Positions 32,702 through 42,174 of a stretch of 64,000 bases of DNA are shown one piece after another (positions within the stretch are counted from its first letter, which is position 1; each line of letters opens with the position of its first letter). The DNA lies in the NCBI RefSeq assembly GCF_002706425.1, contig NZ_CP017713.1, positions 62,001 to 126,000 of the forward strand. The letters are read 5' to 3'. Both the position numbers and the translations under genes were made by a program. The notes under the pieces are model-generated. The model was not told where the DNA came from. It saw only the letters and a program-made list of their open reading frames with translations, and did not search any database. Origin of the DNA: Loigolactobacillus coryniformis subsp. coryniformis KCTC 3167 = DSM 20001. Its GTDB lineage: Bacteria > Bacillota > Bacilli > Lactobacillales > Lactobacillaceae.

Positions 32702-35413
32702 ATGGAAAAACAACCAACTGTTCCACCCGATGCGAAACCTGGACCGGCGCCGCTATTTACGCAAAGCGAAACGCAGGTGGTGACTAAGTTCGACAGCAAT
32801 CTCGAACAAGGACTTAGCGCAACCACTGCGAGTAAACTTTTAGCACAAAATGGCCCCAATGAATTGACTGCGCACGTTACCCCCAAATGGGTGATGTTTT
32901 TGCGGCAATTCAATAATGTGATCATTTATATTCTGTTGTTTGCGGCGGCGTTAACGTTGCTACTGCGACACTATTCTGATGCGATCGTTATTGGCTTAGT
33001 CGTCATCATTAACGCACTGATTGGTTATTTTCAAGAAGTCAATGCTAGTAATTCACTAGAAAAAATTAAGTCGCTGCTGTCTACCGAAGCAACGGTTATT
33101 CGCGACGGACAGCGCACCGATATTCCGGCTAGCCAGCTGGTGATCGGCGATATCGTTTATTTAGAAGCCGGCGATAACGTGCCAGCAGATATGCGCTTGC
33201 TGGATGCCGATAATTTGCGGATCCAAGAAGCTGCGCTGACCGGTGAGGCCGATTCGGTGCTGAAAACTTTTGCACCGTTGACCGATGCACGCACACCGCT
33301 AGCTGAGCGGACTAACATGGCCTATGCCAGTACGGCGGTGACTAATGGTAGTGCCACTGGGATCGTGGTCGCAACTGGCCATGATACTGAGTTAGGCCAG
33401 ATCGCTGATGACGTCAGCAATGTTAAGGCTGCGAAGACGCCATTGATGAAGGAATTAGACGATTTAGGTAAATGGATCTCGTATTTTATTATCGGGATCG
33501 CGATCGCCTTATTTGTCTTTGGTTGGTGGATCAACCTCTATGCCTTGCCGACACTAGCCTTAGCCGTGGTGACCATGGTGGTTGGTTCGTTGCCGGAAGG
33601 ATTGCCGGCATCGACCTCGGTAATTTTAGCCATGGGTGTCAATAAAATGGCGAAGCATAATGCCATCGTTAAAACACTGCCGGCAGTGGAAACTTTAGGA
33701 GCAGTCGATGTGATCGCCACCGATAAAACGGGGACGTTGACTAAGAATGAAATGACGGCGCAGGATATTATCACACAGCGCCATCATTACCATGTTACCG
33801 GGACCGGCTATGCGCCGGAAGGACAAATCTTGTTGGACCAGCAGCCGGTTGAAATGGATACGGACGTTATGCTATCCAAGTTGTTGCTTGCTGGTTTTGA
33901 GGCTAACGACACGATGCTGCAGCAAGAAGATGGCCACTGGGTGATCAATGGTGAGCCGACGGATGGTGCGTTTTTGACCTTATACCATAAGGGCCTAGGC
34001 GCAGCAGCACCAGCTGTGACTGAATTGGATCGGATACCGTTTGACTCGGATTATCGTTATATCGCACGCCTAGATATCAATGAACAAGGGCAGCACGAGA
34101 TCTTTATCAAGGGTGCTCCCGATAAACTGTATGAAATGGCCGCTGCTGCTGATCCGCATTTTGACCAAGATCATTGGAATGATGTGATCCAAGATTTGAC
34201 CCATCAAGGTAAGCGGGTCGTGGCCGTGGGGCATAAAATCGTTGGCGCTGACGTCAATGAAGTGACCCATGAGATTTTACGGCAGGGTATCAACTTTCTT
34301 GGGATCGTGGGGATCATTGATCCACCACGGGAAGAAGTGATTGCAGCGTTGAAAGAAATGCGGACCGCGGGGGTCAAGGTAAAAATGATCACTGGGGACC
34401 ATCCGGATACAGCGGCTGCGATTGGCCGTCAACTAGGCTTAGCAGATGATATTCAGTCGATCACTGGGGCGGAGTTGGATCAAATGACCCCCGAAGAGTT
34501 GCGCGAAAATATTAATCGTTACGATGTTTTTGCCCGCACAACGCCAAGCAATAAGTTAGCGATCATTGATGCCTACCAGCAAACCGGTAAAGTAACCGCG
34601 ATGACTGGTGATGGGGTCAATGATGCACCGGCGCTGAAAAAAGCTGATATCGGGGTGGCGATGGGGATCAAAGGAACCGACGTGGCTAAGGATGCTGCGG
34701 ATATGATCCTAGTCGATGATAACTTTACCACGATGACCAAAGCGATTCGTGAAGGCCGGCGGCTGTATACTAATATTAAGAAGACGATCGCTTTCTTATT
34801 ACCAACGAGTTTTGCGGAAGGGTTGATCGTTGCTTTTAGTATTTTAATGCAACAACCATTGCCATTAGTGCCAACGCAATTACTATGGATCAACATGGTT
34901 TCTGCGATCACGATCCAGTTTGCCTTTATCTTTGAGCCAGAGGAACAAGGTATCATGCAGCGGCCACCGCGTAAAACGGGGACGTCGTTATTAAATAAGC
35001 ATGATGTGTTCCAAATGACATATGTCTCCATATTGATCGCTGGTATGGGCTTGTGGGCCTTCGATTGGCTGACTGCTGGTGGCGTTTCGCATATTATTGC
35101 CAGCACGATCACCGTCAACATTATTGTATTAGGTAAAGTCTTCTACTTGTTCAATATTCGGACACCGCATCTCGCCTTTTCCCGTCATTTTTGGAGTAAC
35201 CCGATGGCCTTCGCGACGATTGCTTTATTAATGGCTTTACAACTATTATTGGTTTACTTACCATTTATGCAAGGCGTCTTTAAAACCGGCAATATGAATT
35301 GGGGCCAGTGGGGGATTGCGATTGCCGCAGGGTTTGTTACCTTGATCGTAACCGAAACCGATAAAATTATTCGAATTTTAATCGACCATCGTCGGCGTTC
35401 AGCGATGCGTTAA
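32702..35413 (+). CDS. P2-type cation-transporting ATPase
   Basis: About 903 residues with all P-type landmarks: N-terminal cation ATPase domain (GLSATTASKLLAQNGPNEL), TGEADSV actuator loop, PEGLPAST in the fourth membrane helix, phosphorylation site DKTGTLTKNEM, KGAPDKLYE nucleotide site and GDGVNDAPALKKADIG hinge, then six C-terminal spans. This is the calcium/sodium-type group; the exact ion is not certain. GGAGG at 32685-32689 lies before several ATGs (32690, 32693, 32702), so the start is uncertain by four residues. Confidence 0.88.
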   Translation: MEKQPTVPPDAKPGPAPLFTQSETQVVTKFDSNLEQGLSATTASKLLAQNGPNELTAHVTPKWVMFLRQFNNVIIYILLFAAALTLLLRHYSDAIVIGLVVIINALIGYFQEVNASNSLEKIKSLLSTEATVIRDGQRTDIPASQLVIGDIVYLEAGDNVPADMRLLDADNLRIQEAALTGEADSVLKTFAPLTDARTPLAERTNMAYASTAVTNGSATGIVVATGHDTELGQIADDVSNVKAAKTPLMKELDDLGKWISYFIIGIAIALFVFGWWINLYALPTLALAVVTMVVGSLPEGLPASTSVILAMGVNKMAKHNAIVKTLPAVETLGAVDVIATDKTGTLTKNEMTAQDIITQRHHYHVTGTGYAPEGQILLDQQPVEMDTDVMLSKLLLAGFEANDTMLQQEDGHWVINGEPTDGAFLTLYHKGLGAAAPAVTELDRIPFDSDYRYIARLDINEQGQHEIFIKGAPDKLYEMAAAADPHFDQDHWNDVIQDLTHQGKRVVAVGHKIVGADVNEVTHEILRQGINFLGIVGIIDPPREEVIAALKEMRTAGVKVKMITGDHPDTAAAIGRQLGLADDIQSITGAELDQMTPEELRENINRYDVFARTTPSNKLAIIDAYQQTGKVTAMTGDGVNDAPALKKADIGVAMGIKGTDVAKDAADMILVDDNFTTMTKAIREGRRLYTNIKKTIAFLLPTSFAEGLIVAFSILMQQPLPLVPTQLLWINMVSAITIQFAFIFEPEEQGIMQRPPRKTGTSLLNKHDVFQMTYVSILIAGMGLWAFDWLTAGGVSHIIASTITVNIIVLGKVFYLFNIRTPHLAFSRHFWSNPMAFATIALLMALQLLLVYLPFMQGVFKTGNMNWGQWGIAIAAGFVTLIVTETDKIIRILIDHRRRSAMR

Positions 35414-35420
35414 TATTGGA

Positions 35421-35455
35421 GTTAAGCGTGCTTTCAAGTGCGCTTAACTTTTTTT
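35421..35455 (+). terminator. Terminator after the P-type ATPase
   Basis: GTTAAGCG pairs with CGCTTAAC, with an inner stem, followed by seven T. Confidence 0.85.
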
Positions 35456-35619
35456 GCATTAAAATGTAACCGCTAACTTTAAAAATAATTAAAAAATCTT
35501 TTAATGCGATAAAATCGCTGTTTATGACGCTTTCATTAATTGTGGTTTTTTGTGCTAATTAACGATAACCTTTTCATTATGAAGATTATAAAAAATCGAT
35601 TTGCACTAACTGAAAGTAA

Positions 35620-36264
35620 ATGCTAAGCTTAGACCCCAAGCAAGGTTTAGTCGCTGCAGTCACTTTGATTTTCGCAGGTTTTGGTACCAAAACATTGGCC
35701 GATAGTTTCTGGTCTGGGCATACCGATGTTGAGGCAATCAACGCTGCTCTGGATAAGATCAACGGCCAAATACAAACTAAAAATAAAGCATTAGCTGACG
35801 CAAAGACGGCTTTAACTGACAAACAAAATGAATTAACGACAGCACAACAGAACTTGACAACTGCGCAACAAGATCTAACCAATAGCAAGGCGCAAGTCAC
35901 GGCGCTACAACAGCAATATAATACATTAAAGAATCAATACGACACGGATACAAGTTCCCTGCATCAACAAATTCAGCAGAAAATCACTGAAGGTGATGAA
36001 AAAGTAGCCGCTAAACAGACAGAATTTGATGCTAAACAAGCAGAATTTACGGCTAAGCAGAAAGAATTAGATACTGCTAATCAAACGATTGCTAGCCTAA
36101 ACACTAAAATTACTGATTTAACGCAGCAATTAAATACAGCTAACAAAGCCGCTAGCAGTAAATCTGCTGAACTGACTCAATCCGAACGTGACGCATTGCA
36201 AGCAAAACAAGATGTCAGCCAGACACGCGCAAAGGCTGAAAGAATCGCCAACGCTAACGAATAA
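35620..36264 (+). CDS. Coiled-coil protein with N-terminal hydrophobic segment
   Basis: 214 residues: a short hydrophobic stretch (GLVAAVTLIFAGFG, residues 9-22) and then a nearly unbroken coiled coil of Gln, Lys, Thr and Asp heptads (KQNELTTAQQNLTTAQQDLT; KQTEFDAKQAEFTAKQKEL). No catalytic domain is seen. It could be a membrane-tethered or secreted rod. The start is uncertain because only a weak GAAAG lies before the ATG. It has its own terminator and is flanked by unrelated genes. Confidence 0.65.
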   Translation: MLSLDPKQGLVAAVTLIFAGFGTKTLADSFWSGHTDVEAINAALDKINGQIQTKNKALADAKTALTDKQNELTTAQQNLTTAQQDLTNSKAQVTALQQQYNTLKNQYDTDTSSLHQQIQQKITEGDEKVAAKQTEFDAKQAEFTAKQKELDTANQTIASLNTKITDLTQQLNTANKAASSKSAELTQSERDALQAKQDVSQTRAKAERIANANE

Positions 36265-36270
36265 ATTGAA

Positions 36271-36306
36271 AAAATGAGCTAGACCATCACTGGTTTAGCT
36301 CATTTT
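36271..36306. terminator. Terminator after the coiled-coil gene
   Basis: AAAATGAGCTA pairs with TAGCTCATTTT; usable from both sides. Confidence 0.8.
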
Positions 36307-36324
36307 ACATACACACGCTTAAAT

Positions 36325-37005
36325 TTAATCGGGGTCATCTGGTTGTAGCTTCAATAGATGCGGTTTACCGTAGTAATAGCCTTGGCGTAGGTTGATTTTT
36401 AATTGGTTAGCCGTAGCGTCATCCGTGGCGTCCTCAATACCCTCCAAAATGAAACGTAGATTATGCTTAGCAGCAAGATCACGCCAGAAAATTACTTTTT
36501 GCTGCATGGCGGACATTTGGAATGAGGTGGTAAAATCTTGTAGCGCAAACTTGATCTCGGTGGCGTAAGGAATCAGTGGTTCAATGTGAGCTAATTGATT
36601 TTCGCCAGTGCCAACGTCATCTAAACTGACTTCCATGCCGCGGATCGTGAAGTTTTCGATCATCGGCAGCAACTGCTCGGTGCGCCAGTGTTCATCGCCT
36701 GGTTCTTCAGTTAATTCGACGACTAATTTAACTGGGCGCAGCTGCATTTGTGAACGGATGATTGCCTCGTCGATCTGCGAATCCATTAATTGGGTACGGT
36801 TGAGATTGACGGAAACCGAACCGATCTTTAATGCCAATTGTTTGGTCGTAGCTACCAGCGTTTCGGCGATGATCTTCGCTGGTATATCGGAGAAATGCTG
36901 TGGTGGTCGCCAGCCATCGGTGGTGTACTTTTTCATCAATAATTCATAGCCGATCAGCGAGTTATTGATTTTGTCTAATTGTGGTTGGATAAAATAACGA
37001 TACAT
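36325..37005 (-). CDS. Stand-alone EAL domain protein (cyclic-di-GMP phosphodiesterase family)
   Basis: 226 residues forming one EAL domain with no sensor module. The signature is ELL in place of EAL (GYELLMK, Glu21), but the metal and catalytic residues are in place: NLN, VVELTEE, SLDDVGTGEN, EIKFAL, LEGIE and the final QGYYYGKP. Hydrolysis of c-di-GMP is thus possible. No GGDEF gene lies in the window, so the partner is unknown. Confidence 0.85.
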   Translation of the reverse strand: MYRYFIQPQLDKINNSLIGYELLMKKYTTDGWRPPQHFSDIPAKIIAETLVATTKQLALKIGSVSVNLNRTQLMDSQIDEAIIRSQMQLRPVKLVVELTEEPGDEHWRTEQLLPMIENFTIRGMEVSLDDVGTGENQLAHIEPLIPYATEIKFALQDFTTSFQMSAMQQKVIFWRDLAAKHNLRFILEGIEDATDDATANQLKINLRQGYYYGKPHLLKLQPDDPD

Positions 37006-37183
37006 TGTATACTCACTTTCATACGCTTAGTTACAGCGTAAATCCACTTCAACAATAGTAACCTAATGGTCTATGTTCTAGATTCTCATAGCTTGTTTAT
37101 TCTATAACGTATTATAATATAAATTGAACATATTGGTTTAGCTTTTTGTTTTGAATAAACAATTTCATGAAAGGAAAATTATT

Positions 37184-38520
37184 ATGAAAGTAATTGTAGT
37201 TGGTTGTACGCACGCCGGAACGGTAGCGGTGACACAGATTTTGCAAGAACATCCAGAAGCCGAAGTCACAGTTTATGAGCGTCATGATAATGTTTCGTTT
37301 CTATCGTGCGGAATCTCGCTATACTTAGGCGGTCAGGTGAAACGTTTGGAGGACATGTTTTATTCTAGTCCAGAACAGTTGCGCGATTTAGGTGCTAAAG
37401 TAAAAATGAAGCACGATGTTTTGAAGATCGATGCTAAGGCTAAAACGGTGACGAGCGCAGATTTGGTGACGACAGAGTTGACCACTGAATCCTATGATAA
37501 ATTAATCATGGCCACAGGTTCTTACGTGGTGGTACCACCGTTGGTCGGTATTGATAATTCACGGGTGTTATTGTGCAAAGATTATGCACAAGCGCAGGAA
37601 ATTTATAAAACAGCACAAAACCATAAGCACGTGGCGATCGTTGGTGGTGGTTATGTCGGGGTTGAACTAGCTGAAAGCTATGCTGACACGGACCATGAAG
37701 TCACGTTGATCCAAAGTCGTGATCAGCTTTTAAATAATTATGTAGATAAAGCCTTGGCGGATAAAATCGCCGCAATGTTAACTGACCACGGGGTACACGT
37801 TTATTTAAATGAGCGCGCACAGGCTTTTAGTGGGGCCGAGCAAGTTGTTGTTGAGACTAATGCCGGAAAACATGAGGCGGATCTTGTGATCGTTTGTACG
37901 GGCTTTGTGGCTAATACGGAGCTCTTGCGTGGTCAAGTGGATATGGATCGCCGCGGTGCCATTATTACCAATGAGTATCTGCAAACATCAGATCCAGATA
38001 TTTATGCGGCTGGTGATGCTTGCACGGTACATTACAATCCAACTGGTAAATCAGCTTACATCCCATTAGCATCTAATGCAGTGCGCCAGGGTATTCTGGC
38101 GGCAACCAATATTTTTGGCCATATACAGAAATATATGGGGACTCAAGGTACTTCGGCAATGGCAATTTTTGGGCACACTTTAGCTTCGACTGGTTTGACT
38201 TTAAGTGCGGCTAAAGCAGCTGGTTTTGATGCAGCAGCCGTAACTTTTCATGAGAACTATCGGCCAGAATATATGCAGCCATGTTAACGATCGTGCTGGT
38301 TTATGATCGTGCCAATCGCCGCATCTTAGGGGCACAACTATTCAGTAAACATGAAGTGGCGCAATCAGCTAATACGATCTCGGTTTGCATTCAAAATCAA
38401 AATACGATCGATAATTTAGCTTACGTGGACATGTTGTTCCAGCCTAACTATGATCAGCCGTTTAATTATTTAAACTTAGTTGCGCAAATGGCAGTTGCCC
38501 AGGAAAAGCAAGCTCAGTGA
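37184..38520 (+). pseudogene. NADH oxidase / CoA-disulfide reductase family flavoprotein, frameshifted near 38280
   Basis: The first frame (365 codons from the ATG at 37184, AAAGGAAA upstream) has the FAD motif IVVGCTHAGTVAV, the redox Cys in FLSCGISLYLGG, the NADH motif IVGGGYVGVELAESY and CTGF/AAGDA segments of Nox. It ends YRPEYMQPC at 38287. The remaining C-terminal dimer domain (IVLVYDRANRRILGAQLFSKHEVAQSANTIS in two readable blocks, FNYLNLVAQMAVAQE) continues in the -1 frame from 38281. One indel splits a gene of normal length (about 445 residues). Loss of the dimer domain should inactivate it. Confidence 0.82.
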
Positions 38521-38537
38521 ATTTGACTAAATAAACT

Positions 38538-38579
38538 AAAAAACGTTTGGGCAGGATAATTCCTAACCCAAACGTTTTT
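38538..38579. terminator. Bidirectional terminator
   Basis: AAAAACGTTTGGG pairs with CCCAAACGTTTTT between the convergent Nox and nitroreductase genes. Confidence 0.85.
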
Positions 38580-39324
38580 AATTGGCTTCATTTAGGAAAC
38601 CTTGTTGCTGTAGTACTGCTAATAGTTCGCGCCGTGGCGTTTTTGAAAGCAACGCACCGCGGATCACTTGAGTGAAATCTGCTTGCCGAGCGTTGTGACT
38701 GCGCGCTTGATAATACTGCTGTAAGGTTTGCTGATAATCGGCTAACGCAGCAGTATAGGCAGTTGGTTCTTGATAACCATTAGTGAAATGAACTGCCGCT
38801 TCCGGTAAACGTGGCTTGAGTTCGTTTTGTCCGTTGGGATAACCAACTAATAACCCGAATACTGGCATCGTTAATTTAGGCAAGTGTAGTAATTCGATCA
38901 ATTTGGCGGCATCGTTTAGCACACTGCCGAGTACCACGGCACCTAACCCTAGGCTTTCCGCGGCCGTAATCAAGTTTTGGCTGGCTAAGGTGGCATCTTC
39001 AACACTTGCTAAGAAGCGGTCAGCGCCGCCTAAAAGTTCTGGCGTTAATCCTTGTTGGCGCGCTAAAGTTGCATTGCGATGCTGGTCAGCGATCACGATC
39101 AGTAGGTGGCCGTTTTGCTGAACGAATGGCATCGTGGTGATCGCCGCAATTTGTTGTCGCAAGGCCGGGTCAGTAACGCTGATAAAACTATAGGCTTGTA
39201 AGAAAATACTTGATGATGCGTGTTGTGCTGTGGTGATCAACTGTGAGACTGTTTCTGCGCTTACTGGCTGTGTAGTAAAATCGCGTTGTGAGCGATGTTG
39301 ATTAAGTAATTCAAGTGTATTCAT
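38578..39324 (-). CDS. NADPH-dependent nitroreductase (NfsA-like)
   Basis: 248 residues of the nitroreductase fold, FMN-dependent: ELLNQHRSQRDFTTQPVS with the FMN-binding HRSxR motif, HASSSIFLQAYSFISV, ESLGLGAVVLGSVLNDA and VFGLLVGYPNGQNELKPRLP. The length and C-terminal extension match the NfsA/FRP group, which reduces nitroaromatics, quinones or flavins. Substrate unknown. It is transcribed away from a flavin-reductase gene. Confidence 0.88.
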   Translation of the reverse strand: MNTLELLNQHRSQRDFTTQPVSAETVSQLITTAQHASSSIFLQAYSFISVTDPALRQQIAAITTMPFVQQNGHLLIVIADQHRNATLARQQGLTPELLGGADRFLASVEDATLASQNLITAAESLGLGAVVLGSVLNDAAKLIELLHLPKLTMPVFGLLVGYPNGQNELKPRLPEAAVHFTNGYQEPTAYTAALADYQQTLQQYYQARSHNARQADFTQVIRGALLSKTPRRELLAVLQQQGFLNEAN

Positions 39325-39516
39325 GGGGTAAAAGCTCTTAATTCATATGCAGATTATTTTGACAATGAATCAAGCTTAGCATTTTTAGCTAAATAATACT
39401 GTCAGTTTGCTTGCTAAATTAAAGAAGAAAGGCTAGGCTTGTGCTTAAAAATATACGGCTGATCATGCAATAAATGATTAGCGCTTGTAGTCAATTAGAA
39501 ATGTGAGGTTCAGGCA

Positions 39517-40134
39517 ATGCATCATTTTACGCGTCAAGATCTATCGGCACGACAACAATATAAATTTATCAGTGGTAGTATTATTCCGCGGCCGATCGCC
39601 TGGGTGACCACCTTGGCTGGTGCTGTGGTCAACTTAGCGCCGTTCAGCTTTTTTTCCAGTATTCCCGGTAGTGAACCCCTGATGACGCTAGCAATCGGGC
39701 GTAAAACACCACAGCAGCCGAAGGATACTGCGGCTAATTTATTAGCAACCGGAGAAGCCGTGGTGCACATTGTTTCTGCTGACTTGGTTGAGCAAATGAA
39801 TGCTACTGCGGCTAATTTACCGGCGTCTGAAAGTGAAGTTGTTGCCACGCAATTAGATTTGGTGACTAGTCATTCAGCTGCAGTACCAGGTTTAGCAGCT
39901 GCTAAAATTCGCTTTGAATCCACGGTTTATCAGCATTTAGTGATCAACGATCATACCGGGCAGGCGATGGCTGATTTATTTGTACTGCGGGTCAGTGATT
40001 TTTATTTTGCTGATGAAGTGTTCGATGCGACGCATGATTATATTTTACCAGCTGCGTTAAAACCGGTAGCGCGCTTAGCTGGTGCCGAGTACGCTGAATT
40101 AGGACCGACTTATCAACTAACGCGGCCCCAGTAA
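39517..40134 (+). CDS. Flavin reductase-like FMN-binding split-barrel protein
   Basis: 205 residues: YKFISGSIIPRPIAWVTTL, NLAPFSFFSSIPGSEPLMTLAIGRK and the ending segment DYILPAALKPVARLAGAEYAELG are the FMN-binding blocks of the DIM6/NTAB group of flavin reductases. GTGAGG precedes the ATG by about 10 nt. Substrate unknown. Confidence 0.87.
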   Translation: MHHFTRQDLSARQQYKFISGSIIPRPIAWVTTLAGAVVNLAPFSFFSSIPGSEPLMTLAIGRKTPQQPKDTAANLLATGEAVVHIVSADLVEQMNATAANLPASESEVVATQLDLVTSHSAAVPGLAAAKIRFESTVYQHLVINDHTGQAMADLFVLRVSDFYFADEVFDATHDYILPAALKPVARLAGAEYAELGPTYQLTRPQ

Positions 40135-40135
40135 G

Positions 40136-40714
40136 TTATTTATTTTTACGATCGCGTTGGGCAATCAATTGGCGCCGGCGCTTGAGGCGCTTGACCCAGA
40201 AGCCACCATTGAAGGTCGTTGGTTCCAACGAGAGCATAAAAGCCCGCGGATTAAAGGCCAGAACCATATCGTAAATCGTTTTTTCATCTTTACGCGGCAC
40301 TAAAACTTCCAGTACCATCCGGGCACCGTCACGACCAATACCGTCAAATTCGGTCACGCCATAGCCGGCATCACGCAATAAATGGACCAATGTTTTTTTG
40401 TCTTGGTTTTCTTCGCCTTGGGGAATGATGATCTGCACGATCACATAACCAATGGCGAGCCAACGATCGATCAGCATACCTAGGCCGATCCCGAGCCCAA
40501 AACCCAGTGCGTAAGCCACTAGGTAGAGCGGATTAGCCAAACTATTTAAAACGTAATTCAATCCCATCGTGTATAAAGTGATCTCGACCATGCCAAAAAA
40601 GGGTGCCACCCAGATCAACCCTTTATTTTGAAAAATCAAACGTAGTGTGTTGATCGTGAGGTAAAGTACGTTAATGCCGAAAACTAAGAAGATAAAGCCG
40701 ATATTAATATGCAT
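40136..40714 (-). CDS. DUF2179 / UPF0316 membrane protein
   Basis: 192 residues with three N-terminal spans (residues 5-75) and a cytoplasmic DUF2179 domain (EFDGIGRDGARMVLEVLVPRKDEKTIYDMVL and FNPRAFMLSLEP blocks). The family is conserved in Firmicutes and not characterised in detail. It is convergent with the flavin reductase gene, 1 bp apart. Confidence 0.88.
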   Translation of the reverse strand: MHINIGFIFLVFGINVLYLTINTLRLIFQNKGLIWVAPFFGMVEITLYTMGLNYVLNSLANPLYLVAYALGFGLGIGLGMLIDRWLAIGYVIVQIIIPQGEENQDKKTLVHLLRDAGYGVTEFDGIGRDGARMVLEVLVPRKDEKTIYDMVLAFNPRAFMLSLEPTTFNGGFWVKRLKRRRQLIAQRDRKNK

Positions 40715-40807
40715 ATATGAGCGCTCCTTTATTTCACAACTAAACCAATATCATAAAGCTACATGAGCCAATTCTAAACTGGTAACAGCCAATCAGCAAA
40801 TCGTATT

Positions 40808-40843
40808 AAAAAAGCGGCACAAGTTTAGGCTTGCGCCGCTTTT
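40808..40843 (-). terminator. Terminator overlapping the end of the DUF1836 gene
   Basis: Minus strand AAGCGGCGCAAG pairs with CTTGTGCCGCTT followed by T4. The gene's stop codon is in the loop. Confidence 0.8.
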
Positions 40844-41343
40844 GGGGTTGCGCTATGCAACGTATGTTGAGTGATGATCTGGTATAAAATCGCACGAATC
40901 GCTGCCTTTTGCGTCAGAACTTCGGCACTATCAGTGGCGCTAAATAAGGCCGTTGTTGGCTGGACCAGGCTAGCCAGTTCTGTGTTGCTTAGCTCAATGA
41001 AGCGATCGTAGGCTGTTTGCGCATTCGTTGTGGTGACCGCTTGTTGGATTCCAGCGTGGATCGCCTCCAGCGGAAATACCGCCTTAAACAGACTCACAAT
41101 GATGATCTCAGCTAAATGTGTCCGAGTGTAGTGTTTTTTGTCGGGATGATGAACGATTTTGCGTTTGACGTAGCTATTAACCATACTTTTGGTCAATGGT
41201 TCGATGCCCAGTGGTCGTAAATAGCGATCAGTTTCGGTGATCACTTGATCCATATAAAGATCAAATTCAGGAAGCTCATGCCATTCAGGTAAGCGAACTG
41301 CCGCTAATTCGCTTAACCAAGTATTGAAATCAGTCTCTGCCAT
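40825..41343 (-). CDS. DUF1836 domain protein
   Basis: 172 residues with the DUF1836 pattern: LPEFDLYMDQVITETDRYLRPLG, LTKSMVNSYVKRKIVHHPDKKHYTRTHLAEIIIVSLFK and PLEAIHAGIQQAV. The middle looks like a MerR-like helix-turn-helix, so it may bind DNA. Role unknown. It sits divergent to the hemolysin III homologue. Confidence 0.85.
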   Translation of the reverse strand: MAETDFNTWLSELAAVRLPEWHELPEFDLYMDQVITETDRYLRPLGIEPLTKSMVNSYVKRKIVHHPDKKHYTRTHLAEIIIVSLFKAVFPLEAIHAGIQQAVTTTNAQTAYDRFIELSNTELASLVQPTTALFSATDSAEVLTQKAAIRAILYQIITQHTLHSATPKAAQA

Positions 41344-41467
41344 TATTTTTCCCCCAAGATAGTTTATCTCTATTATGCCATATAAAAAAATAATTGCATC
41401 ATCTAGACTTTGTGTCTACGTGTGGTAAACTATAGTTAAAGATAAACAAATAGTAGGGGGCATTTTT

Positions 41468-42103
41468 ATGACTGCGAATATGAAGCATCAAGTTGTCGTA
41501 TTGGAAATTTGGAATGCAATTACGCATGGTGTCGGCTTTATCGGTAGTGTTGTGATGTTTGTTTTATTAATTCGGCGCGGTTTGTCTGAGCCGGAACCAG
41601 GATTATTAGCATTGATAATTTATGGAATCACACTAATGTTGCTTTATTTAGCGTCGACTTTATACCATTGTTTATCACTAACCCGGGCCCGGCGCGTATT
41701 TCAAATTTTTGATCATTGTAATATTTATTTGCTGATTGCCGGAACGTATACCCCTTATTGTTTATTGGCGATCCGTGGCGGCTTTGGCTTAGGGATGTGT
41801 CTGGCGATCTGGGGTCTAGCGCTAGCCGGTATTGGGCTACATATTCTGAGTGGGGCCCGGCAACAAAAATTAGAAACAACGATCTATGTTGTGATGGGGT
41901 GGCTGTGTTTAATGGCGATGCGCCCATTATATCTGCATTTAGGCACACTAGGTTTTAGTTTATTAGTTGCCGGTGGGGTGACCTTTACGCTTGGTGCCGT
42001 GATCTATAGCTTTCCTAAAGTTCCATACTTACACTTGATTTGGCACTTTTTAGTTATGCTGGGAACGACCCTGATGTTTTGCTCGATTTATTGGTTTATT
42101 TAA
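41468..42103 (+). CDS. Hemolysin III family membrane protein (PAQR-like)
   Basis: 211 residues with seven expected spans and the motifs of the family: WNAITHGVGFIGSV, LASTLYHCLS, FDHCNIYLLIAGTYTPYC and LIWHFLVMLGTTLMFCSIYWFI, including the His and Asp residues that form the metal site of PAQR proteins. The hemolysin name is historical. GGGGG lies 7 nt before the ATG. Confidence 0.9.
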   Translation: MTANMKHQVVVLEIWNAITHGVGFIGSVVMFVLLIRRGLSEPEPGLLALIIYGITLMLLYLASTLYHCLSLTRARRVFQIFDHCNIYLLIAGTYTPYCLLAIRGGFGLGMCLAIWGLALAGIGLHILSGARQQKLETTIYVVMGWLCLMAMRPLYLHLGTLGFSLLVAGGVTFTLGAVIYSFPKVPYLHLIWHFLVMLGTTLMFCSIYWFI

Positions 42104-42174
42104 CAACAATATCTATTTTCAGGTTATTTTGAACATAATTTTAAACTTATTTCAGTTTTCGAGACAGAATGCTT

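Noticed and set aside
35525-35538. Possible catabolite response element upstream of the coiled-coil gene
   Set aside because: It matches the cre consensus at only 12 of 14 positions on the minus strand, with no supporting context.
37151-37183. Upstream TTG extension of the NADH oxidase frame
   Set aside because: The AAAGGAAA ribosome site and the FAD motif position fit the ATG at 37184.
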